The notes below the pieces were generated by a model. The model ran no database searches and was not told the DNA's origin. It saw nothing but the letters and a program-made list of their open reading frames with translations. A stretch of DNA of 64,000 bases from Gordonia sediminis (lineage in GTDB: Bacteria > Actinomycetota > Actinomycetes > Mycobacteriales > Mycobacteriaceae). A program made the translations under genes and the position numbers. The stretch is taken from NCBI GenBank assembly GCA_004193205.1, contig RZUM01000016.1:1-64000 (forward strand), read 5' to 3'. This document shows positions 8,539 to 16,829 of the stretch, in pieces. Position 1 is the stretch's first letter, and each line of letters begins with the position of its first letter.

Positions 8539-8608
8539 GTTCGTCCCCCGGGTATCGCTACGTCCCCCGCGAGCACGCGGAGAGTCTCGCGATACCCGGG
8601 GGACGAAC
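8539..8608. repeat. 70-bp palindrome, right element (family B)
   Basis: This 70-bp element has perfect 20-base outer arms, GTTCGTCCCCCGGGTATCGC and GCGATACCCGGGGGACGAAC. It is in the opposite orientation to the element at 7426-7495 and exactly the same length. It ends one base before the stop of the neighbouring SDR gene, so it could also act as a hairpin where the flanking operon ends. Confidence 0.9.
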
Positions 8609-8609
8609 C

Positions 8610-9365
8610 TCAGGGCATCATCGCCTGCACCCGGCCCAGGACGTTCGGGTACCGCTGGAGGTGGGCGCCGCCGTTGACGTCGAACGCGGCACCGGTGATC
8701 CACGCGGCCTTGTCCGAGGCGAGGAACACCGCCATGTCGGCGATTTCCTCGGGGGTCCCGCTGCGGCCGAGCGGGGTGTTGTCGATGTACTCGTCCATGA
8801 GGCCGGGCACGAGCGCGAGCCCCGCGGTCAGCGGGGTGTCGACGACCCCCGGCTGTATCGCGTTGACCCGAATCCGGCGCGGCGCCAACTCGAGGGCGGC
8901 CACCTCGACGAGCATCGAGACGCCCGCCTTTGCCGAGCAATAGGCGCCCATCGCGGTTCCCGGCTGCCGGGCGTTGAGCGACGAGACGACCACGATGCTC
9001 CCACCGTCGACGATGCGTTGACCGGCGTGTTTGAGTACCAGGAACGATCCGGTGAGGCAGACGTCGATGGTGGTCTGCCAGTCCGCCAGCGACAATTCGG
9101 TGAGGGCACCCGGCACGGTCAAACCCGCGCAACTGACGACGACCCGTAGATCGTCGAGTCCGTCGAAGCCGGCGGCCACGGAGTCCTCGTCGGTGACGTC
9201 GAGCGCGACCGCGCGGGCCGCCATCTCGTCGGCCGCGGACCGTGCGGCGTCGACGTTGACGTCTCCGATCGTGACGGCGTATCCCTCGGTGGCGAGCGCT
9301 CGAGCGGTCGCCAGCCCGATCCCGGATGCGCCGCCGACGACGACCGCCGTGCCCAGCGCGGTCAT
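8610..9365 (-). CDS. SDR family oxidoreductase
   Basis: This short-chain dehydrogenase has about 251 residues, starting MTALGTAVVVGG. It shows the cofactor motif GGASGIG, the SCAG equivalent of NNAG, catalytic Ser in VVVSSLNARQ, and Tyr and Lys in YCSAKAG. The C-terminus has GAAFDVNGGAHL, typical of FabG-like enzymes. The start overlaps the stop of the hydrolase gene by ATGA. It is the last gene of the operon that begins with the monooxygenase. A role as alcohol or ketone dehydrogenase in that route is likely, with substrate unknown. Confidence 0.92.
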   Translation of the reverse strand: MTALGTAVVVGGASGIGLATARALATEGYAVTIGDVNVDAARSAADEMAARAVALDVTDEDSVAAGFDGLDDLRVVVSCAGLTVPGALTELSLADWQTTIDVCLTGSFLVLKHAGQRIVDGGSIVVVSSLNARQPGTAMGAYCSAKAGVSMLVEVAALELAPRRIRVNAIQPGVVDTPLTAGLALVPGLMDEYIDNTPLGRSGTPEEIADMAVFLASDKAAWITGAAFDVNGGAHLQRYPNVLGRVQAMMP

Positions 9366-10303
9366 CGCGCCGCCTTCTCGACGGTCTGCCGCCGCGCGGG
9401 CGACAGGTGACGCGCGAGGAATGAGAGTTGGTGGTCGACAGCCGGCTCGAACCAGTCGTGACCGGCGAAGATGTCGAAGTGGTCGCACGGGTAGTGCCGC
9501 ACCTCCGCATGCGCGGCGAACGCCGCCTTGGCCGCGGAGTGCGGCGGGGCCGCCGAATCGAAGTCGGCGATCTGGACCAGCGTCGGTGCCGTGATCCGCG
9601 AGGCGTACTTGTCGGCACGCATCCGTCCCAGTTCGAGGCCCACCGCGGCGTCGACCTCGTTGCGCCACGACGGGCCGGCGATCGACAGATAACTCTCGTA
9701 GAAGCCCTCAGCGGTCAGCGCGGCGTGCTCGCCCGGACGGCCGACGACGGGCAGCATCGTCGGCGCGCGCCCGAACCGCGCGCCGAGGGCGCTGCCGATG
9801 CCGGTCATCGTCGACGACACCATCGCCGCCGCCCCGACCTCGTGGTAGGCCAGGCGCCCGGCGGCCGGGCCGCTGACGAGCGGGATCGCGGCGATCACCG
9901 CGCACACATCGTCGTGGTCGGCGGCGACGGTCATCGCGAAACCGGCGGACATCGACACGCCCCACACCACCACCCGTGTCGGGTCGACGCCCGGTTGACA
10001 GCTCGCCGCGGTGATGGCGCTCCGATAGTCGTCGAGCTGACCGGACAGCGAGATCCGCTGTCGCGGTTCACCTCCCGACAGCCCGAACCCGCGGAAGTCG
10101 AAGGCCAGCACCGCGAGACCGGCGTCGGCGAACCGGTCGGCGAACGGCTCGAGCCCGGAGTCCTTGGTGCCGGCGAATCCGTGCGCCATCACCACCACCG
10201 GTCGGCCTGCCGGGCCGTCGAACGGCGACGGGTCGATTCCCCGGTAGAACCAGGCGTCACACGGGGTTCCGTGCGAGTCGAAGGTGATCGTCTGACGCGT
10301 CAT
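9362..10303 (-). CDS. Alpha/beta hydrolase
   Basis: This 313-residue alpha/beta hydrolase starts MTRQTITFDSHG. It has an oxyanion HGFAGTKDSG loop near residue 42, nucleophile elbow GVSMSAG, and a C-terminal HFDIFAGHDW with the likely catalytic His. The fold resembles dienelactone-hydrolase or peptidase S9-like esterases. I chose the start that overlaps the end of the upstream monooxygenase gene. Lying between a flavin monooxygenase and an SDR, it may hydrolyse an ester product, but this is inferred from gene order. Confidence 0.88.
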   Translation of the reverse strand: MTRQTITFDSHGTPCDAWFYRGIDPSPFDGPAGRPVVVMAHGFAGTKDSGLEPFADRFADAGLAVLAFDFRGFGLSGGEPRQRISLSGQLDDYRSAITAASCQPGVDPTRVVVWGVSMSAGFAMTVAADHDDVCAVIAAIPLVSGPAAGRLAYHEVGAAAMVSSTMTGIGSALGARFGRAPTMLPVVGRPGEHAALTAEGFYESYLSIAGPSWRNEVDAAVGLELGRMRADKYASRITAPTLVQIADFDSAAPPHSAAKAAFAAHAEVRHYPCDHFDIFAGHDWFEPAVDHQLSFLARHLSPARRQTVEKAAR

Positions 10304-11711
10304 CAGCCCTCCTGAGGACTTCCGGCGATTGCCGGCTCGGCGTGGCGGGTCTCGGTGTCGGCGGCGACCCGCGCCCACTGCGGCGCGCCCATCGTCGCGG
10401 CTCGGCGCATCCCGGCAGGAATCTCCTTGACCCGCATGTTGTGCTCGTAGAGGTAGTGGTCGAGTTGTTGGGTATGCCTTGGCCTGTTGAGCATGTGTCC
10501 GGTGTAGAACTCGGTGTCGGACTTGATGACCCGGTGCATCTCGTCGGTCGACGGCAGGCGGTAGCGACCCACCGCATAGGTGCCGATCAGCCGGGCCTGA
10601 CATTCGACGAACGGGAACAGCGTCGGTACCGCTTGGGCGAATCCGGCGAAGATCAGGTCGTCGATACCCGGCGAGAACATCCGCTTGAAGAGGTCGATCC
10701 GATTGTCGGGGGCGCTGATGAAATCGGGATCGAAGAACGGGAAGGTGATGTTGTATCCCGTTGCGTAGATGATGATGTCGAAGTCGCCGGAGGTTCCGTC
10801 GACGAAATGGACGGTGTCCCCGTCGAGGGAGGCGATATCGGGTTTGGGGATGATGTCACCGGAGCCGAGACGCAGCGGCAACTCCACCGACTGGGTCGGA
10901 TGCGCTTCGAAGAACTTGTGATTCGGCGTCGGGAGACCGTAGGACTCGGGCCGTCCGGCGGTCATCGGTTGCATCACCTGCATGAACTTCCGTTGCCAGG
11001 CGACTGGGATGTGCGGCGAGGTGTGGTAGTACTTGTCGGCCGGTTTGCCGGCGAAGTACTTCGGGACGATCCACGCGCTGGAGCGGGTCGACAGGGTGAG
11101 CGTGTTGTCGAGGGCCTTCGACGACAGTTCGACGGCGATGTCGGCGGCACTGTTGCCCAGGCCCACCACCAGGATCCGTTTGCCGGAGAAGTCGTGCGGC
11201 GTTCGCGGATCGACGTAGTGATGCGCGTGCATGGTGATACCGCTGAACTCGCCCGGGAAGTCCGGGAATCGGGGATCCCAGTGATGTCCATTGGCCACCA
11301 CGAGCAGTCGAAGCGTCGTTGCTCTCCGCGTTGGGTTTCCAGTTCCCACCCGCCGCCGTCGAGGCGCCGGGCGTGGGTGACGCCGTTGGTGAACTCGACG
11401 CGACTCAGGAGATCGAACGCCTCGGCGTAGGAGTCCAGATACGCCTTGATCTGGGTGTGGTGGGGAAAGTCGGGATAGTCGTCGGGCATCGGGAAGTCCC
11501 GGAAGGACAGTTGATGTTTCGAAGTGTCGATATGGAGGGACCGGTACGCGCTGCTGTGACCGTTGGGGTTACCGAAGGCCCAGTTGCCCCCGATGCGGTC
11601 GGAGGATTCGAAACAGGTGTAAGGCACGCCATAGTCGGTCAGCATCTTGCCCGCGGTGAGCCCGCTGATGCCTGCCCCGATGATCGCGGTACGCGGAAGA
11701 TAGGCGCTCAT
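10303..11711 (-). pseudogene. Flavin-containing monooxygenase, interrupted by a frameshift
   Basis: Two reading frames together encode one complete FMO of about 469 residues. The N-terminal part (from 11711; RBS GGAGG) carries the FAD motif GAGISGLTAG and continues to about 11303. The rest is in the next frame, from about LLVVANGHHWDP, with the FMO fingerprint FSGITMHAHHY, the NADPH motif GLGNSAADIA and YATGYN. The join needs one extra base near 11302, after the codons for Phe-Asp. The Tyr in the fingerprint, where Baeyer-Villiger enzymes have Trp-Pro, suggests an N-oxygenating or FMO type. Either a one-base deletion has broken the gene or the assembly has an error there; the rest shows no decay. 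Confidence 0.85.
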
Positions 11712-11758
11712 GGTTCCTCCCCGAGTGGCCCGCCGAGCGACGTCGAACGCGCTCAGAC

Positions 11759-11790
11759 GGGGTAGACAGATCGTCCATTCTGTCTACCCC
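11759..11790. promoter_or_regulatory. Operator O1, perfect 12-bp inverted repeat
   Basis: The arms GGGGTAGACAGA (11759-11770) and TCTGTCTACCCC (11779-11790) are perfectly complementary around an 8-bp spacer. The site is in the divergent region between the monooxygenase operon and the tetR gene. The layout fits TetR-family autoregulation and control of the operon. Confidence 0.8.
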
Positions 11791-11804
11791 ATTTGTCCGC
11801 TCAG

Positions 11805-11830
11805 GTAAACAGAATCCGGGATCTGTCTAC
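11805..11830. promoter_or_regulatory. Operator O2, second copy of the same motif
   Basis: GTAAACAGA (11805-11813) and TCTGTCTAC (11822-11830) repeat the O1 core with the same 8-bp spacer and one mismatch. It lies directly upstream of a TAGGCT -10-like hexamer (11840-11845) that precedes the tetR GTG at 11852, so binding here would block tetR transcription. The transcript may be almost leaderless. Confidence 0.75.
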
Positions 11831-11851
11831 AGATTTTGCTAGGCTGCGACC

Positions 11852-12508
11852 GTGAGCGAGGCACCGATGCGACTGCAGCCGGCCACGACGGCGACCGCGC
11901 GGCTGCTCGATGCAACGGAAAAGCTGCTGGCCGACAAGGGAATCCGCGCGACCACGATGCAGGAGGTGGCCGAGCGGGCCGGTGTGTCCCGCGCCTGGCT
12001 CTACCGCCACTTCCCCGACAAACCGAGCCTCATCGGTGCCGCCATCGTGCGCCTGAACGAGTCGTTCTGGTCCGATGCACGCACCGAGCTCGAACGGATT
12101 CCGACCTTCGACCGACAGGTCGCCGCCGGTGTGCGGATCGGGCGTGGCGCCTACGACGATCCCGGCACCCTCCTTCTTCGATTGCGCACGACCGAGCCGG
12201 ACGACTTCGCGGCCTGCGCAGGCGCCGGTGTGACCGGACTGGTCCCCGATCTCGCGCTCTTCTGGCGCCCCTACGTCGAGGCCGCGGCGCAGCGCGGCGA
12301 GATCCATCCCGGACACGATCTCGACGAAGTGGCGGAATGGGTTGCGCGCGTGCTGATCAGCCTCGGCACAGTGCCCGGCGACACCGTCGATCCCGACGAC
12401 ACGGATGTGGTATTGCGACATGTGCGGCGGTACTTGATGCCCGCGCTCATAACGCCACCGCCGCCCGACGATCCTGGGTCGAGTGGCCTCGATACGGCAC
12501 TCGCCTAG
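11852..12508 (+). CDS. TetR family transcriptional regulator
   Basis: This 218-residue regulator has an N-terminal TetR DNA-binding domain: LLDATEKLLADKGIRATTMQ followed by the helix-turn-helix VAERAGVSRAWLYRHFPDKP. The C-terminal two thirds is a ligand-binding and dimerisation domain of low conservation. It is divergent from the monooxygenase operon, and two copies of a palindrome lie between them, which makes it the likely local repressor. The start is GTG. The last ~9 codons and the TAG stop lie inside the repeat element that begins at 12483, so the C-terminal tail appears to be donated by the repeat. Confidence 0.92.
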   Translation: MSEAPMRLQPATTATARLLDATEKLLADKGIRATTMQEVAERAGVSRAWLYRHFPDKPSLIGAAIVRLNESFWSDARTELERIPTFDRQVAAGVRIGRGAYDDPGTLLLRLRTTEPDDFAACAGAGVTGLVPDLALFWRPYVEAAAQRGEIHPGHDLDEVAEWVARVLISLGTVPGDTVDPDDTDVVLRHVRRYLMPALITPPPPDDPGSSGLDTALA

Positions 12509-12792
12509 CGGCTCGCACCTACTCGACCAGCGGAAAACGCTCGCCCGACCCCGCTGATGATCGAGTAGTCCGAGGCGCCAGCCGAGGACGTATCGAGATC
12601 AACGTGACCCAATAGTGGCCTCGATACGGCACTCGCCTAGCGGCTCGCACCTACTCGACCAGCGGAAAACGCTCGCCCGACCATGATCGAGTAGTCCGAG
12701 GCGCCAGCCGAGGACGTATCGAGATCAACGTGACCTCAACAGTGGTCTCGACACGGCACTCGCCTAGCGGCTCGCACCAACTCGACCAGCGG
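12483..12792. repeat. Three tandem family A repeats
   Basis: Three copies start at 12483, 12615 and 12742, each beginning GTGGCCTCGATACGGC or GTGGTCTCGACACGGC. The first two run about 130 bp with internal CTACTCGACCAGCGG, GATCGAGTAGTCC and GACGTATCGAGATCAACGTG. The third is cut off after CCAACTCGACCAGCGGA. The array supplies the final codons and stop of the tetR gene on the left and the C-terminus and stop of the oxidoreductase on the right. No independent gene lies in it. Confidence 0.9.
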
Positions 12793-13639
12793 AATGGGCG
12801 AGTCCGAGTTTGCCGGCGAGTTTGGCGAGGTAGCCGCTGGCGCGTTCGACGGTGTCGTCGGGGAGACCGTAGAGGACGGTCGTCACTCCGATCTCGCGCC
12901 AGCGCTCGAGTTTCTCCGGGACGGGTTTGAAGTCGAGGACGACGATCTGCGGCGCACCGTCGCGCCCGGCGTCGGCCCAGATCTGATTGAGCAGGGTCAC
13001 CGAACTCTCGATGTCCTGCTCGCCGGGCGTGGTGATCCAGCCGTCGGCACTGCGGGCGATCCAGCGGAAGTTCTTCTCGTTGCCGGCCGCGCCGACGATG
13101 GTGGGGATATGGGATTGCGGCGGCTTGGGCCAGGCCCAGCTCGGGCCGAAATCGACGAACTCGCCATGATATTCGGCTTCCTCGTTGGTCCACAGGGCGC
13201 GCATCGCCTCGAGGTACTCGCGCAACATCGTGCGCCGACGCTTCGGCGGGACGTCGTGATCCGCCAATTCGTCGAGATTCCAGCCGAAGCCGACACCGAG
13301 GGTCAGCCGGCCGTCGGAGATGTGATCGAGGGTCGCGAGGGTCTTGGCCAGCGTCACCGGATCGGACTGGACGGGCAACGCGACCGCCGTCGCCAGCCGG
13401 ATCCGGGTGGTCACCGCCGCGGCGGAGGCCAGCGACGTCCATGGGTCGAGGGTCCGCATGTAGCGGTCGTCGGGCAGCGACGAGTCGCCGGTCTGCGGGT
13501 GCGCGGCGTCGCGTCGCGTCGGGATGTGGCTGTGTTCGGGCACAAAGTATGCGGCGAAGCCCGCCTCCTCGATGAGCGGCGCGAGTACGTGCGGCTTGAG
13601 GCCACGATCGCTGGTGAACTGCACGATCCCGAATTCCAT
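12764..13639 (-). CDS. LLM class F420-dependent oxidoreductase
   Basis: This luciferase-like monooxygenase-fold protein has 291 residues, starting MEFGIVQFTSD. Recognisable parts are FVPEHSHIPT, the TLDHISDGRLTLGVGFGW core common to Rv-type F420 oxidoreductases, and SADGWITTPGE. Enzymes of this class use reduced F420 for hydride transfer to diverse substrates; none can be assigned. The ATG at 13639 has a good GGAGG site and is preferred to an upstream in-frame start. The last few residues (about VGASR) are encoded by the truncated third repeat copy. Confidence 0.9.
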   Translation of the reverse strand: MEFGIVQFTSDRGLKPHVLAPLIEEAGFAAYFVPEHSHIPTRRDAAHPQTGDSSLPDDRYMRTLDPWTSLASAAAVTTRIRLATAVALPVQSDPVTLAKTLATLDHISDGRLTLGVGFGWNLDELADHDVPPKRRRTMLREYLEAMRALWTNEEAEYHGEFVDFGPSWAWPKPPQSHIPTIVGAAGNEKNFRWIARSADGWITTPGEQDIESSVTLLNQIWADAGRDGAPQIVVLDFKPVPEKLERWREIGVTTVLYGLPDDTVERASGYLAKLAGKLGLAHSAGRVGASR

Positions 13640-13795
13640 AGGTCCTCCACTGACACGCCCACACGGCGCCCTGGACTGTTGACTGGACACTAGTCTAGGT
13701 CAGTGGGTGTGCGGAATCCAGACCTCCATCGGCGGCCATGGTGGATTGTCGGTGTGCAGGCGCTGCGCGGCCGCGTCAGACGCGACCGGTGTTGT

Positions 13796-14842
13796 TCACG
13801 CGCTGCGCTCTTCGGCGCTCACTCCTGGGCGGACGTCGCGGAAGATCCCGTGGCCCGCAGAGGTTCGACTGACCGCATCCGCGGCCAGTACGACGGCCGC
13901 CGACGTCCAGCAACTCTTCTCCACGGGCCAGCGTTTGCCGTCGGCGTAGACCAGCCCGGTCCAGTACGAGCCGTCGGGGTCACGCAGATGTTGAATGGAT
14001 TCGATGAGCCGGATCGCGTCGTCGGTGTCCCCGAGGGCGTCGACGGCGAGCGCGAGCTCACAGGTCTCGGCGCCGGTCACCCAGGGTCGGTGATCCACGC
14101 AGCGGATGCCCAGGCCCTCCAGCACGAACTCGTCCCACCGCCGCGCGACGAGTTCCTGACCCGCCCGCCCGCGCACGGCACCGCCGAGGACCGGGTAGTA
14201 CCAGTCCATCGAATGGTCCGAGGGCGGCTCGAAGATATCGGGTCGCTCACGGATCGCGGAACCGAGCGCGGCATGTGCGCGCACCCAGGCGGCCTCGGGT
14301 TGACCGACCTCCTCGGCGATCCGGACCGCGCAGTCCAGTGCCTGGAAAATGCTTGCGTTGCCGGTGATCTGGGCGTGATCGAACATGGCCCCGGTCCGGT
14401 GATCGCCGGCCCAGCGGAACGCGCCGTCGGGCCGCTGGAACCTCATGACGAGGTCGATCGCCGCCCACACCGTCGGCCACATCCGATCCAGGAACCCGGT
14501 GTCGCCGGTGATCAGGTAGTGGTGCCACACACCGACCGCGATGTACGCGCAGAAATTGCTGTCGATGTTGGGGTCGACGATTTTGCCGACGACGGTGCGG
14601 ATCGGCCAGGAGCCGTCCTCACGCTGGTGCCGTCGCGACCACTCGTAGGCCGCCTCGGCTTCGGCGGTCCGCCCGGTCACCGACAGTGCCATCGCGGATT
14701 CGATGTGGTCCCACGGATCGGTCTGCCCACCGGGGAACCAGGGCAGTGCACCCGAATCCTCTTGCATTCGGGCGATCGCGGCGCCCGTCGCGTCGACCTG
14801 CTGCGCGGTCAGCACCCCGGCGATCGCGGGCAGCGCCGTCAC
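13796..14842 (-). CDS. Toroid-fold prenyltransferase/terpene-cyclase-like protein
   Basis: This 348-residue protein is made of repeated alpha-helical motifs of the alpha6/alpha6 toroid type: QREDGSWP, RPDGAFRWAGD and DPDGSYWTGLVYAD resemble QW-type repeats of squalene cyclases and prenyltransferase beta subunits. The aspartate-rich DxDD motif of true class II cyclases is not seen, so enzymatic activity on isoprenoids is uncertain; a glycoside-processing toroid is also possible. It overlaps the methyltransferase gene by ATGA and ends the fprB-GT4-methyltransferase operon. The function is unassigned. Confidence 0.75.
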   Translation of the reverse strand: MTALPAIAGVLTAQQVDATGAAIARMQEDSGALPWFPGGQTDPWDHIESAMALSVTGRTAEAEAAYEWSRRHQREDGSWPIRTVVGKIVDPNIDSNFCAYIAVGVWHHYLITGDTGFLDRMWPTVWAAIDLVMRFQRPDGAFRWAGDHRTGAMFDHAQITGNASIFQALDCAVRIAEEVGQPEAAWVRAHAALGSAIRERPDIFEPPSDHSMDWYYPVLGGAVRGRAGQELVARRWDEFVLEGLGIRCVDHRPWVTGAETCELALAVDALGDTDDAIRLIESIQHLRDPDGSYWTGLVYADGKRWPVEKSCWTSAAVVLAADAVSRTSAGHGIFRDVRPGVSAEERSA

Positions 14843-15567
14843 GAGGTCGCGGTGTCGGCCGGCTTACGCAGGTACAGGGCGACCGACTTGCCGATGAACG
14901 GGTTGAGCGCCTGCTCGCCGACCCGGGTCAGCCACGGCTTGCTCATCATGTCCCACACCAGCAGCTGGTGATATCCCTTGACCAGCAGGTTGTCGTTGTT
15001 CTCCACTCCGACAGCACATTTCAGCCACCAGTAGGGTGCGTGCAAGGCATGCGCGTATCCGGTTCCGGTGACCTCGAGGCCCGCGGTGCGCAGTTTGTCG
15101 GCGAGGTCGGAGGCCTTGTAGATGCGGACGTGCCCGCCCTCGACCTCGTGGTAGTCGTCCGACAGCGCCCAGCACACCTTCTCCGGCCAGTACCGGGGCA
15201 CCGTGACCGCGGCGAGGCCGCCCGGCTTGAGGATCCGCACCATCTCGGCGATGGCCGCCTCGTCGCTCGGGATGTGCTCGAGGATCTCCGACATGAGGAC
15301 CACGTCGAAGCTGTTGTCGGCGTACGGGAGACGCAGCGCGTCACCGACCTCGGCCCGGGCCTTGGCGTCGGCGGGCACGTGGCCTTCGGCCATCATCGCG
15401 TCGAACATCTCACCGACATCGGCCATGTCCTTCTCGGACTGATCGAATGCGATGACGTCGGCGCCGCGCCGGAACATCTCGAACGAGTGCCTACCCTGAC
15501 CGGCCCCGATATCGATCGCCCTGGTCTGCGGACCCACCCCCAGACGGTCGAAATCCACTGTCAGCAC
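14839..15567 (-). CDS. Class I SAM-dependent methyltransferase
   Basis: This Methyltransf_11-type protein has about 242 residues. Motif I is AIDIGAGQGRHSFE, followed by VIAFDQSEKDM, GDALRLPYADNSFDVVLMSE and the motif III region LKPGGLAAVTVPRYWPE. The GTG start at 15567 overlaps the end of the glycosyltransferase gene; a second GTG at 15558 is possible. Coupling to a glycosyltransferase suggests methylation of a glycoconjugate or lipid, but the acceptor is unknown. Confidence 0.9.
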   Translation of the reverse strand: MLTVDFDRLGVGPQTRAIDIGAGQGRHSFEMFRRGADVIAFDQSEKDMADVGEMFDAMMAEGHVPADAKARAEVGDALRLPYADNSFDVVLMSEILEHIPSDEAAIAEMVRILKPGGLAAVTVPRYWPEKVCWALSDDYHEVEGGHVRIYKASDLADKLRTAGLEVTGTGYAHALHAPYWWLKCAVGVENNDNLLVKGYHQLLVWDMMSKPWLTRVGEQALNPFIGKSVALYLRKPADTATS

Positions 15568-16829
15568 TCGTTGTTCCCTTCGTTGTCGCGAGCCACCCGC
15601 GCCAGCACGGTCTCGTAGTGCGCGGCGGTCTTGGCTGCGACCGCCGCCCAGCTGTAACGCTCCTCGACCCGACTGCGTCCCGCCTGCCCCATCCGGGCAC
15701 GCAACGGCGCGTCGTCGAGCAGCCGGCCGATGGACTCGGCGAGCTTGCCGGAATCGCTCGGCGGCACCAGCAACGCGGCCTCCCCGTCGGTGCCGACGAC
15801 CTCGGGGATGGCGCCCGCGCGGGTCGCCACCAGCGGGGTCGCGCAGCTCATCGCCTCCACGGCGGGCAGCGAGAAACCCTCGTAGAGCGAAGGGACACAG
15901 GCGACTTCGGCGGATGCGAGCAGGTCGGCCATCTCCTGGTCCTCGAGGCCGGAGACCACGGTGACCTTGTCGCGGATGGCGAGGTCGTCGATGAGCTTCG
16001 CGGACGGTCCGTTCGGATCGAGTTTGGACACCAGGACCAATTCGATCGGCCGTTCGGCACTGAGTTTCGCGACCGCTTCGAGCAGGTAGGACACGCCCTT
16101 GAGCGGGGCGTCGGCGCTCGCGACGCAGGCCACCCGGCCCGGAACGCGCTCGACCCCGGGACGGAACACCGTGGTGTCGACACCGAGCGGGATGGTGGTG
16201 ATGCGGCCCGATGGGATGTCGAAGGCCTTGCGGATGTCGACCTCGCTGCTGCGGGACACGGTGAGCAGCTCGGGGATTCGGCGTGCGACTCGTCCCTGCA
16301 TACGCAGGAACGAGTGCCATCGCCACGCGGTGATCTTGCGCCAGCCCTTGGCCGCCCGGACCGCCAGGGCACGATCGCGGGTGATCGGGTGGTGGATCGT
16401 CGCGATCAGCGGGAACCCCGCGTTCTGGATGTCGAGTAACCCGTAGCCGAGGCACTGGTTGTCGTGCACGATGTCGAAGTCGTCGCGACGCTCCTTGAGC
16501 AACCGCGCGACGCGAAGGCTGAAGGTCAGCGGCTCACCGAAACTCGCCGTCCACATGGCACCGACCTCGAGCAGGTCGATCCAGTCGCGGTACTCCCCCG
16601 GCCGCGGGGTGCGGAACGGGTCCGGCTCGTCGTACAACCCGAGGCTGGGCACCTTGGTCAGCGTCACTCCCGCGTCGATCGCCACCTGGTCGAGTTCGGG
16701 ATAGGGCTGACCGGAGAAGATCTCCACCTCGTGGCCGAGCAGCGCGAGCTCACGGGACAGGTGGCGCACGTAGACTCCCTGGCCACCGCAATGCGGTTTG
16801 CTGCGATATGACAGCAGTGCGACCCGCAT
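15561..16829 (-). CDS. Glycosyltransferase family 4
   Basis: This 422-residue GT-B enzyme starts MRVALLSYRSKPHCGGQGVY, with the N-terminal GGQGVYV loop of GT4 retaining enzymes. The C-terminal domain has the donor-site motif: LYEGFSLPAVEAMSCATPLV, with E-x7-E spacing. It should transfer a sugar from a nucleotide donor in the cytosol. Its start codon follows the fprB stop directly (TAG then ATG), so translation is linked to fprB. Close relatives are common in mycolata beside a methyltransferase gene; the acceptor is unknown. Confidence 0.92.
   Translation of the reverse strand: MRVALLSYRSKPHCGGQGVYVRHLSRELALLGHEVEIFSGQPYPELDQVAIDAGVTLTKVPSLGLYDEPDPFRTPRPGEYRDWIDLLEVGAMWTASFGEPLTFSLRVARLLKERRDDFDIVHDNQCLGYGLLDIQNAGFPLIATIHHPITRDRALAVRAAKGWRKITAWRWHSFLRMQGRVARRIPELLTVSRSSEVDIRKAFDIPSGRITTIPLGVDTTVFRPGVERVPGRVACVASADAPLKGVSYLLEAVAKLSAERPIELVLVSKLDPNGPSAKLIDDLAIRDKVTVVSGLEDQEMADLLASAEVACVPSLYEGFSLPAVEAMSCATPLVATRAGAIPEVVGTDGEAALLVPPSDSGKLAESIGRLLDDAPLRARMGQAGRSRVEERYSWAAVAAKTAAHYETVLARVARDNEGNNEC

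Noticed and set aside
10303-11711. Baeyer-Villiger monooxygenase
   Set aside because: The fingerprint ends HAHHY where Baeyer-Villiger enzymes have Trp-Pro, so FMO type is preferred.
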